Shown here piece after piece: positions 35,401 through 46,800 of a stretch of 64,000 bases of DNA. Location: assembly GCA_038502055.1 (NCBI GenBank), contig JAXRKN010000043.1, forward strand, positions 2,728,001 to 2,792,000, read 5' to 3'. How positions within the stretch are numbered: the stretch's first letter is position 1; each line of letters begins with the position of its first letter. A model generated the notes under the pieces. That model had not been told where the DNA came from, made no database searches, and was given only the letters and a program-made list of their open reading frames with translations. A program made the translations under genes and the position numbers. Source of the stretch: Tanytarsus gracilentus. Lineage: Eukaryota > Arthropoda > Insecta > Diptera > Chironomidae.

Positions 35401-38400
35401 ATAGAGTATGGCAATCGATATTCGTTTTCATTATTTTCATCCTCAAACTCATCGCGATTCCCGACTGGAAGTGATGTACGATTGTAAAAGTGCTGCTTTG
35501 AAAGCTTATTGTATCTCTCAACAACTCCAATGTCACTGGTCTCAAAAGCAACTGCCTCATTGCTGCTCTCTCTCATGTTCATGTGATAAATTTTTCCAAT
35601 AGACTCGCGAGGTAAAATTTCAGTGACGAGCTCGAATGATGCCAATTTAACGGCGGTTGGATTCTCTCGAATAAGAACCGCGTGGCTACTGATGTTTGAG
35701 TGAACGAATCCATTTTCATGGAGATATCGAGTAGCGCTGGCAATTTGATGCATGATCGAAACTGTTTGTTGAATTGAGTAAAATTTATCCTATAAAAAAG
35801 GTAAATGATAAAATAAAATTTAAACTAGTTAATTTTAAATCGTTACCATTTGGTGAAGATAATGATTGAGAGTGAAATCAAAGGGTTCAATTATTAGCGA
35901 GGTGATGCGTAAATCTTCATCGTAACTGATGCCCATCAAACTTGTAACATTAGCGTGCTTAATTTGACTGTAAAGAAAAAAAAATAATGAAGAGAAATTT
36001 TTCTAAAATAATACGAGAACTTCGAAAAGATACTTACGCTAAAATTTCAAATTCACGCTTGCATGCGAGATCGGCAAAGTTGCTAATGCTGTAGAGATTG
36101 GGCAAGGTGCTGCGGAGTGTTATCGGCGTCTGATGGAAATAACCATTTGAGAATTCCAATGGAGTTGAGAAGGAATTTCGCAGAGCCCCCGACTTGTACT
36201 TGATTTCGTTGACATTAAAGATTTTAATGTTGTTCTGAATAGATTTAAATTGATCGAGAGGCGATGATGACGAAACGTCACCACATTCTCCCATTTTCTT
36301 CAGATTTTGACTCCATTTTGCGAGTGCATCAAGATCACGAATAATGTCGCCGCATTGTGGTGGAAAAGCGAGTCCTGCCTCATTAGATTTATCCAAATCG
36401 GTAACTTGCAAGTTCTGTTGTCGTCGAACGTCTGAGAATGAGGCATCGATTGGATCTAAGTGATTTGTGTCTGTGTGATGATCGATTTGTGAATTGAGAA
36501 ACTCAATCTTCGAGTTAAGGAACTTGAAATTTTGATCGATAATTTGGTCGAATTGAGGCGCAGGCACAGCTGGTAGCGGTGGAATTTCATGCAAAGAGTC
36601 ACGCTCATTGTATGGTAAAGCATATTCAACTTCATCTCCATGCTTATTGATTACTGTCTGATAGGGCGGCGAAAGTCGTCTTTGCCTCTTCAATTCTTTC
36701 TTATCGGGATCCGATGAAAGTGAGCCACTGCTTGCACTCTCCCCAACTGAGTTAATTTTCTCCTGCGGTTGTTCCTTTCTCATTTTACCCTTGTAGCCAC
36801 TCGATGTGATCACAAATTCATCATAAATTGAGGTTGAGGTGACTTCATAGTGTTGAAAGTTTCCATTGATAAAATTCACTGAAGTTTCCGAGGGCTTTGA
36901 TGTTGGAGGCTGCGGTGCTTTTCCCTTATTTCGACGCAACATTCCTCGTCCCATAATTTTACCTCGCTTAGGTGTCTCCTGCTTCTTCTGTTGAGTATTT
37001 GACGTCTCTGTTTTCTCTTCACCATATGGCTCGCTATTCGAACGGAAGAATTTAACGGGTGGACTTGCAGTCTGAATTACCGAAAAATCTTCAATCTCTT
37101 GACAATGATTCTGTTCGAATTCTTCAATCTCTTCGAATGTACTTGTGGGATGAAATGTTTTTGGTGTGCTTTTACTTTGCATCGTTGGAAGTGATAAGCG
37201 CTTCTTTCGCTTAGCTTCTTCGTCATTATTTGGGCAATTTGAGTAGAGTACCGTGCAGCTTTGATCGCCGAGTGTTCGGGTTTTCTTCAATCGACTCATA
37301 TGTATCAATTTCTGTCGCTCATTCTCATCAATTGACACATCTGTCATTTGCAAGTCATCAATAACCTGCTCATTTTGTGCAGCAATCGCACTAGCATCAT
37401 TTGTCTCGTTGAGTCTCTCAAAGCGTTGACTACTGCGCCACTGATTAAACTTCGAAACTGCTTTCAGATACGCCTCATCGGGTTCTTGAGTTGGACTCGA
37501 TAGGCTTCGAATGAGCGGTGTCGGTGGAGCGCTTTGACGTCTCTGTCTTGATGTTGACTCGATCTCTCTGTGGGAAAATTGAATTTTTTTTAAGTAATTT
37601 TCATAGAAAAAGAATCAGTCATGCTGCGGAGCGCACAAAATTTATTCTTCCATTGTAAAATAATTTTTCTCTCTTCTCAATTTCACTCAAATTCTTTCAA
37701 CTTCAGCCGCGCTAAACAGTGAGAGATTCGCAACGCATTAATTGGCACACACTACGAGCGCCATATGGAAGCGACGACATGCGAGTGTTTTTAGTTAGGG
37801 ATAGACACATAGACGAAGAAGAGATGAAAAAATGCTTAATTGCTCCGTAATTCATGCTTGTCAAAACATCAAGAGCAACTTACTGGCCAATTAACTTTGG
37901 CTAAGCATGTTTTCATTTCAATCGTGACTCTATTCATCATCGCATCACACGCTTAAATTGAAAAAGTGATCTATTTGTGTTCATCGAGTCTAGCCACAGT
38001 AGTTGTCTAGCTTCGGCAAATCGATTGCGTCACATACATTGGATTACATTACATTTTATGTATCGAACGCATATGGAGATTTCGACTTTTTCCCCATTTT
38101 TTTTCGTAATCAATTGAGGAATTTTTTTTTGTATCTCAGCAAAATGAATATTGACGCTGTGAGCTCGCGCGAGAGAGAAATTTTAGTTTCCTTTTGCTCA
38201 CTCTTAAAAATTGATTAGCAAATTTCTCATGAGTGTGCAGAAAAAAAAATAGAAATATTTAGATACCTGATGTGTGAATGAACAAAAATATATTTTTTAC
38301 GTTAATTGTCAAATCATGACACAAAAGAGACTTTTTTCAGCACTTTTTCATCATTAGAGAAAAAGATTTGAATCTTCAAGCACACAGCGATAGAAAGATG

Positions 38401-41271
38401 AGTGCGAATATAATAACTAAGCGGGTAATAATCTTCATTAGTGTCGTAAGTTGCTGTTATCGGGCAAAAATCATGCAGAAAAAAAAATGTTTGTGATTAA
38501 TCACATATCAATTCTTATTGTAATTCTCCCATCGTAATTCTCCGCGCGCAATTAATTATGACATTTGATACATAATCGCCGACTATCTTCAGCTTTTACC
38601 GTTTGGATGCTTTTAAAAAAACGCGCGATCATCGAGAGTCAGAGAAATGTCGCTTGATTGATGATTTTTTTTAAAGTGGAAGTGAAATGTTTACGATGAA
38701 GTGGCAATAAAGATGTTTCCGCTTTACAGAAAACACTTCCATCCTCAACGCGTATAGGGATCGTGTTTAAATTGTGTGACAATTAACATTTATTATGAAA
38801 CTTCTCGCGACTCACAACAACTTGATTTAACTACAATCATCTACATTTTCTCACAAAATTGACCTATAGCGGATTTAAATTGACACACATCAATTGCATA
38901 TTGTAGCATAATTATTATTGCAGCTCTTTCCTCTGAATGGCACTTAAGAAATAATTAGAATGAATTGTTAGTTAATCAATTATGAGATTTAAATTCCCCT
39001 CAATTGTTATTTTCTCTCTACTTCGTCCCACATTCCACACTTTAAGAATGTTCACAGAAGAGACTCTCATATAAAAAGATTTCATCGGTGGTGCTGAGGA
39101 GAATATTATTAAAAGACACAATAGCAGCACTGGCTGCATGTTTACGTGTACACAATAATTAACACCATAACTCTTGATTTTTTTTTGTGTGCAGTACATG
39201 GTGCGGTATTTAGACCATCACATGTTTTTTTCTATCTTTATTCTCTCACTTCCACGTTCTTGAACTCTTAATGCATCGCCGCCAGTATATAAATTTGAAG
39301 AGAAAAAACGGTGTATGTTGTAGCAGTGCTTTTATGACTCTCTTTAACTTCAATAACTTAAATTAATTACTCTGAGGAGCTTTCGAAAAACATTTTCATG
39401 AGCGGTGTTCTATTATGGATTAATGGAAAGTGTTGCTCTATGAGCTTAAGCTATAAATAATCAAGTATAATGAACCATGACATAGAATTGAGTGGAAGAG
39501 AGATTAAAAATCACTAAGAGAAAATTTTATAAACCTAATGGGTACATTATAAAACTCATTGAGAACATTTTTTTTTTCTCTTGAGCATCTGAAAGTATTT
39601 TTACATGGTCATCTCTCGCCATGTAAGAAAGTACTTGAAATTCCAATCTCCCCAAAAAGATCGATGATGATGATGCGCGATAGACGAAAAAGAGTGAAAG
39701 AAAACAATTTTTTTTTTATTTCCTGACGAAAATAAATTTAAATGTAAAGAAAAGGCGCACCGACAAAGCTTTTATATGCGTGTTTCATTTCACTTTTCTT
39801 CGTCTAATTCTTTCACACCATTTGTCTTCTCGTATTTTTACATCATCATAATAATAATAAACATACACGCGCAATAGCATTTATGAAAAGTCTACACACA
39901 TCATTTAATCGCAATAAATTAAGCCAATGAAGTTTATGTATGCTAATGAAACATGAAAAAAATTATGATGCGAGTAATGAGATGAGAATTTGCGAAAATT
40001 AACTTAAAACGCATGGTAGCTTAATTGACATGCTAACAACCGTATTCATTAATATTTTAATATTTTTTAAAAAAAGAATTTTTCATGAGAACACAATTTA
40101 TTTATTTTTTTGAGAGTTTAATGATGGAGGTGAAAAAATTGAAATCTTTAAAATATTTAGAGTGAAACAATATTTATGGCATTTTAATGCGCATACTTTT
40201 CTCCATTAATTTTTTCTTTCCTATTCCCTCATCATTTTTTATAATTCATAATTTTTTTTCGAGCATTTTCAGTAATCAACCGAAAAAAGTGAAGCCGCAG
40301 CAAGAGGAAAAAAAACTTTCAGTTTTCATTCGCATGCGCTCATTGAAATCTTCTTAAAAGTTCATGCATCGCCACTTTATGAATGGGTGAAGTGCATTAT
40401 AGTGAAAATTTATGTCATTACATGCTGTCGAATACCACAAAAAAAAGTTAGCTGTGATTCATGACGTATTTTATGTCTCTCTTATTCTTTCGCGGTATTA
40501 CTGTGTGGTGGTGGAGATATGGTTCAGTAATTCCACCTGATATTAAAATACCTTATTCTCTTCTGTTTGGCGAAATTAAAGCAAAGCTGGTGTCAGAGAT
40601 GGATTGTGATATTCTTTCACGGTTTTCAACTTTTCATCGCTTAATCCCAGTTGTGATTAATTAAAATGAGGGGAGGAGCGCAATTTTGATTGAATTAGAA
40701 AATATTAACGATTGGTGGTGATGCAATAAGAGTTTTTTTACAACCTTCTAATTTATTTTTAAGTGTCCCACCCCCTTGCCAAAAGAACAGCTAGCCGCAC
40801 AACAATGGTCTGTTTATTTCGGATCTAAATCTAATCATATAGTCTAAAGCAACAGGTGAATGACGAGCATACCACATTATGAACGCGATTTAATCAACGA
40901 GTGAATATGATTGAAAATCGGTTTGATTTAATTTACTTCAAAATTCAATAGACCGCATCGAGCAGAGATTCCCTGACCCATCCCAAAAAAAGAGCGTGTG
41001 AAGGGCTATTCATCGTTGCAGGTAGCGGCTTTAATTAAAAACACTCTCATGATGCGACATGACATGAAAAACATCATCATTGATGGAAATTCCCATAAAT
41101 TTACTACCTAATATCCCGTTCTTTATGCATTCGATAACAAACGGTCTTTTAAATCTTTTGTAATCATCCAGAATGATGAAATTTCAATGTCACTGTTCTG
41201 GATGTTTCACAGAGCGACATAAATGCGTCAATTAAGTGTACTTACTTCTTAATCCAGCCAATTAATCCCAT
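32495..41271 (-). CDS. TEX14-like pseudokinase, large scaffold protein
   Basis: Seven exons: 41271-41246, 37567-36038, 35967-35847, 35789-33867, 33814-33049, 32990-32887 and 32833-32495, all in phase, give 1602 aa. The kinase-like domain (about 505-790) has QIASATRYLHENGFVHSNISSHAVLI, where the HRD triad is HSN (589-591), and KLASFE in place of DFG; an APE-like APELL and a SSDIYALGLLLWE segment remain. It is therefore predicted catalytically inactive. The best match I recall is TEX14, an inactive kinase of germline intercellular bridges, but the ankyrin repeats of vertebrate TEX14 are absent. The rest is low-complexity, Ser/Lys-rich, with a CRHCGY motif near 1440 and an acidic tail. The first exon (MGLIGWIKK) is 3.7 kb away and rests on phase and donor only; the exon 5 donor is GTTAGC, a weak site. 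Confidence 0.6.
37568..41245. other. Large intron 1 of the pseudokinase gene
   Basis: No coding frame was supported. It is AT-rich with scattered slightly GC-richer patches (for example 37720-37800). The first exon is small, so this intron probably holds promoter-proximal regulatory sequence, but no specific element could be named. Confidence 0.4.
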
Positions 41272-41906
41272 TTTGTCTTTTTCTTCTCACGTTTACTTTG
41301 AAAATTTTGGAATTTTCAGCCTACTTTGCTTTTTCACAAATTTTCTCTCGTTATTGCACTTGAATCTCTTCTCTTCAATTTTTTATTGAATTTCTTATCA
41401 CTTACGATTAGATTTTCATTTATGTTAAAGCTCTTAATTAAATTAATAAAATAAAACACGAGTTTTTCATGTCTGTTCGCGGCAAACGTAGATTTCCAAA
41501 TGAGAAGAGCGCGAGAGAGAGAAAAAAGTTCGGTGCGAGAAAAATTTGAAATCGAGAGCGAAAAAGAGAGAAAACAATTTGATTTTTTGTCGGAATGTCC
41601 TAAAAACTTAATTTTGTAATTTTGAATGAGGTTAAGATTTTTTTATGACATGTTTGTTAATTAAAAATGTTTTTATTATCAAAACACACCAACTTTATGT
41701 CATCGTTGAATTTTAAATCAATTAATTCCACTTTCCACCGTGTTTCATATTCTTGAAAGCGCTTTTCACAACTTTGTGAGTTTCTTCAAGTTTAAATTCA
41801 AAACAATAACAAAGAAATTTCAGAAAAATATTAAAATTAATTACTTAATTCATATAATTTAAGATTAAAAAAAGTTACAACTCAAATTTACTTCATCAGC
41901 AGCAAA
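41272..41906. promoter_or_regulatory. Divergent promoter region between pseudokinase and Smn
   Basis: 635 bp separate the two oppositely oriented start codons. It includes a GAGA-rich stretch at about 41500-41575. A shared or back-to-back promoter is inferred from layout only; no TATA box was found. Confidence 0.4.
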
Positions 41907-42774
41907 ATGTCAAAAACATTGTTCTCAAAAAATTCGGTAAAACGTTTGAAATCATGAAAGTTAAGAAACCACTAAAAATTTAAATTGAATTGCAGAAAGA
42001 TCATGATGAGATTTGGGATGATAGCCTTCTCATTCAGGCATATGAAGAATCAATTAAATTACAAAAGGAAGAAGTGGCTAAAGAGCTCGCGATGAAGACA
42101 AACACGAAGCGTAGAAAGTCGGAAAATTCTGAATCTGAAACTTCCAGTACGTCAAAAGAGGAATTTAAAGTTGGCGATTTTGTGAGAAGCACATATGAGG
42201 ACGGTGTCGACTATGAAGCTGAAATTTTGTCAATCAGTGAGAGTGGTTGCGCTCTAATTAGATATGTTGGATATGGCAACGAAGAAAGGGTTAAGCTTGA
42301 AGATTTAATTGCCAGTTGGGGATTAGCAGCTCGTGAGGAACAAAAGCTTCTAGCTGAAGCTGATAGTCCAACTAACGTGAATAATGAGAGAGATCAAGAA
42401 GAAGGGCTTCATCAATTTGTGCTCAACAAGACGAGCGGAATTAATGGAAAACTTCCAATTCCACCCATGGTAACTACATACTACATGATACTCAATCATT
42501 TTATTAATCCATGCTATTAATTCATTTTCTCTTATAGCCACCCATGCCACCCGCTGTAATTGATGGCACCCGAGACTCTGAATATATGTCAGCGATGTTG
42601 ATGTCATGGTACATGTCTGGATATTATACTGGCTTATTTCACGGTCGTAAAGAAGCACAGCAAGAACTCGTAGTGTCACGACAACAATCGCTGAGTCTCG
42701 AAAGTAAAAGCCCTCAAAGTAAAGATCAACAGCGAAAGAAGCAGCGCAAAAGAAACCTCAACAATAGGCAGTAA
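41907..42774 (+). CDS. Smn: Survival motor neuron protein
   Basis: Core subunit of the SMN complex, which loads Sm proteins onto spliceosomal snRNAs; cytoplasm and nuclear bodies. Exons 41907-41936, 41996-42469 and 42538-42774 give 246 aa. The N-terminal DEIWDDSLLIQAYEESI (14-30) is the Gemin2-binding segment. A Tudor domain at about 66-122 (VGDFVRSTYEDGVDYEAEIL and following YVGYGNEE) binds dimethylarginine in Sm tails. The YG box at about 184-206 (MLMSWYMSGYYTGLFHGR) mediates oligomerisation. A basic tail follows. The length is close to Drosophila SMN (226 aa). The stop codon TAA is embedded in GTAAGT, a perfect donor sequence. AATAAA is at 42856. Confidence 0.95.
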
Positions 42775-43824
42775 GTAACTCCTCGAGATTAAAAAGCTTT
42801 GACATTTTCCATTAAGATCTTTTTGTACTGAAGCTTAAAAATTTTCTCAGATGAGAATAAAAAATTTATAAATATTAAAACGTTTTTTAAAATATATACC
42901 AGGAAATAATTTTAATCACACGCTCAGTCAGGCTCAGCCTCCTGTTGCTATAACACATGTTTCATATTTGCATTCAATTGATTTCAAGTTGCTATAGGCA
43001 CAGAAAATTTCACATCTTTATAAAAGGTTGTAAAAAACGTGTTGAGAAGAATGAATTTATTTAAAGCGTTTAAATAGAATTTGAGTCCAGTAGACAAAAA
43101 TATTGATAAAAACTCGATCTGAAATTTTAATCTTTTTAAAATTCATAAAAATCAAAAACGCAAAAATTTTAACATTTTATTTTTATTGGAAAACACTCGA
43201 AAAAATCACATCATTAAAAGTTCAGCTAATCGCAAATACACAGCTCAAGGGTTTAAAATTACTCAAAGTGTGGGAAGCGATTAAAAGTAAGAAGATTTAA
43301 TTAATTAGTGTTGATTATATTTTAGGAATCAAGTAGCATCTTTTTTGTTTAAAGAAATTTATGAGACGCTTCAAGAACGAAATCGATCAAGAGTCTAAAG
43401 TTACTCAAATAATGGTTGTCGCGTTTTTTACGCGATTTCAAAAATAGATTTATGAATGTTTCATCATCAAAATGCGCGATAAAAATTCCTGCACCTTTTT
43501 GAAGTTCCCAATCAAGATTTAATATCAATTTCATAAGCTCCACTTCACCCCAGCCTCAAAATATGCTATCAATGCACGAGATGAAAATATTTTATGGAAA
43601 TTTTATCCATGTCACATCATACGTCGCCATGACTTATTTTAGACACGATTTGTTTATCGTCCTCCCACATTTTGAGCAAATATCTTTACACGAATAAATT
43701 TAAACAATTTTTGTGTTACCAAATAATGCACTTTTGGTCCTCAGTCCGATGATATTTTTGTCCCACGAAACAATTGAACTAAACAATAAATAAATAAGAT
43801 AAATAAATAAATTTCACTCTTGGC
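42775..43824. other. Convergent intergenic region, Smn and M13 peptidase
   Basis: It contains the Smn poly(A) signal (42856) and an AAATAAATAA-type run near 43783-43812. A 64-codon minus-strand frame at 43543-43349 is compositionally plausible but has no recognised homologue. No other feature was seen. Confidence 0.4.
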
Positions 43825-46800
43825 CTATAAAAGGTTGACAGAACCCACCGCGTCGTGAAATTCTTTTGAATTTGATAGCACACCCAAAAGTCTTATTCGT
43901 CCAGGGCAATGTGAGTCCTCCAAAGAATATTTCATGCCTTCAATGAAATTAACAGGTGGATTGAAATTAGATCCATCGAAAATTTTATGAATACCTCATA
44001 CCTTGGATGGACATCGTTTCGCACCAGAGATTACCGTACGCCATGAAAAATAATTGCTCGGGACTAAATGCTTCAAAGCCTTTAATTGTTTATTTTTATG
44101 CAATTAAAAAAGAAGATTTTCGTTAGTATTACATGTGGGAGTTTTTGGCTCTTCTTAAGAGGTTTAAATAAGTTAAAAAACCATTATATTTTTAAGTTTT
44201 TGTGATTTACTTTAGAGTTAAGTAATTTCCATTTTACCTGGCAATTTTTTCTCGCTCCCTGCTGAACTCAAGTAATAGTGGTATGCATAGAACGCTTGTC
44301 TCAATCCTCCATTGTCCGCTATGTTCTCGCCAAGGGTAATTTCGCCATTAATCTACTCATTTTTAAAAGTTTCACGATTACTAACTTAGTCATAATTTAA
44401 TAACACTCACGTAATCTCCTATCTCGGGGAGCGAATATTCGCTGTATTGCTTCTTGAAGCACTCGGTTCTATATTATTAGAACAATTAGATTATCTCGTA
44501 ATGAGATTAATATTATTCGAACCTATTTAGAAACTTGGAAATTGTATTATTTGTCCACCAGTAATTCTTATTGCCTTCCTCATCAAAATGCCTAAGAAAT
44601 TGTTAACAACGATTGAATTATTAATTTAACATCTTCACAGATTTTACCTCCCGATGTCGTCGAATCCTGTAATGAGTAAAACAAAATTATAATTTGTTTG
44701 TTACTAATTTTCTCACAACTAAATGAGGAAAATCTCATTAAATTCCTGGAGAAAATGTTCACTTAAAATTTTAAATGGTACTTTGCTTTGCCGAAATTCC
44801 ACTTCACCTCAAGTACCATAATTGCTGCATAAAATTTATTTCCACTTACCGTGTGTTATTTCGTGCGCGAGAACTGTTCCGATGCTGCCATAGTTTAAAG
44901 CTCTAGATAGATAGATAAGAGAGAAAAGGGGAATTATTTTCGCGAAAGAGATAAATTGATCCAAAAACCATGTGCGGCTGTTTAAAATTTAAAATTCATT
45001 TACGCAATGCTGAAAAGATTAATAAGAATTAAGCGTGCTCAAATCAGAAATGATAAAAAAAAATTTACAGTTGAAATTACATAAAAGGATTTACAGAAAA
45101 TTTCAGACGGGTTGTTTGCGCGTGTAATAAATTAAAATAATTTTCGAAGACACGAAAAACTTTATGTCATTTTCGTGCACGTCTCAAATCCAAATTTTCA
45201 TCAACGTGACTACTTTTGCTCGTGTTAAGAGAAAATTGACTAAATATCTAAAACTTATAAAGCGTTTCGTAATTTGTTTGCCGATGAAGTCATGGAGCAA
45301 AATTCAAAAAGTTTTTGTGTTATTATTAAAAATATTTTCTGAAGTAAATGAGTTTAATATTTTTCGTCCTCTCAATACGAAGCCCTCGAAACACGTTTAA
45401 CCTTTTTGATAAATGAACAAGAAAATTTCTTTTTAATCCTAATTCCGAGTAAAAGGGTCATGACCGTAAGAAAAGTGACATCAAATTGGGTTATGCTTCT
45501 AAGAAATTTCTTTATAAAGTTGAAATCATTGGTCAATAGACAGAAAAGAGCTTTCTGACTTGACTTTTTGAGTGAATTTGAGTCAATAAGAAATTGAACT
45601 CCAATTATAAGAAAATACTTGAGAATGAAATTAAATTCAAAGGAAAGTTGTTATTTTTTTTTTGTTTTTTTTTTTTTTTTTGTTTGGGTTTTTTTTTTTT
45701 TTTTATTTTTTTTTTAAAAGGAAAGTTGTTGAATTAAATTGTTAAAAATTATTTAATTTATTTTATTGAGCTCAAAACTTTAATTCAATTTTAGCTCAAT
45801 ATGAATTCAAATATTGAACTCAAGTGGTTGAATTTAATTTGTTTTGTTTTGGATGTTAAAATTATATTATTAAACTTTCTTTAACTAATTCAATTTAATG
45901 TTTATAGCACATATCATTTCAAAAACCAGAATCTTCTTTTTAAAAAATCTTAAAACAAAGTTTTGAATGATAAAAACTTTAACAAAGCATTCGAAATTGA
46001 TTGTAGCTTAAAAAGCTTCAATTTCACAATGTGCTTTTGATTAAACACAAAATAATTGAAGCACCTTTCGAAAGCACTCAATCAAGATATTCAGAAGATA
46101 TTTTTAAAAAGTGCTGAAAAGTTTTGTGCAACTTTGTGTTGTGGAAACTTTCAAGCGCATTAAGAGTGAAAGGAGTGCGGAAATGAATGAACAAACGAAG
46201 TGATGATGAAAAACTTTATTTAAGTACTCTTCTTACTCTAATCCGAGCTGATAAAAAGGAAATTGTAGAATAGCAAACGGAATTGCTAATGAGAAATGTT
46301 CAGTATTAATGTCAAAGTTGTCAATCACACGTGAGATTCTAACTTACTTATTGCATTTGCCTGAAACGTGTGAAATGCGTTAACATTCGATGGGGTTGCT
46401 GCCCAGTCAAATACATTTCTCATGCGGAATGTCACGAGCTTATCCATAAATTGCCAACTCAACAGTTCAACAATGTTTTCCATCCATGCGTCACTTTTTA
46501 TTTTTACCTTTAAAGAAAAAATGTTTAGAAATTTTTATGAGCGATAAGTCTTTGTTGAAGTAAATGAATAAGAAGTTGTTTGAAAAAGTCAACAGAGGAC
46601 AAAAATTACAGGCATTAAAATCAGGGGCGAAAAACTTGGATCAAGTTTTTAATAGATTCATTTGGTGACTCACCCCCATATAGTGCATTTCAAGTTGGGT
46701 TTTATTTAAAATCCATTCAGGGAATCCAATCAAACTCCGCATCATTTCCGATTTCTTCAATGAACGCTCCTTCGTCTCCCAATCTATCCAATCGCTAGTA

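Noticed and set aside
43349..43543. 64-codon minus-strand frame between Smn and the M13 gene
   Set aside because: Composition is protein-like, but no homologue, promoter or splice partner could be recognised.
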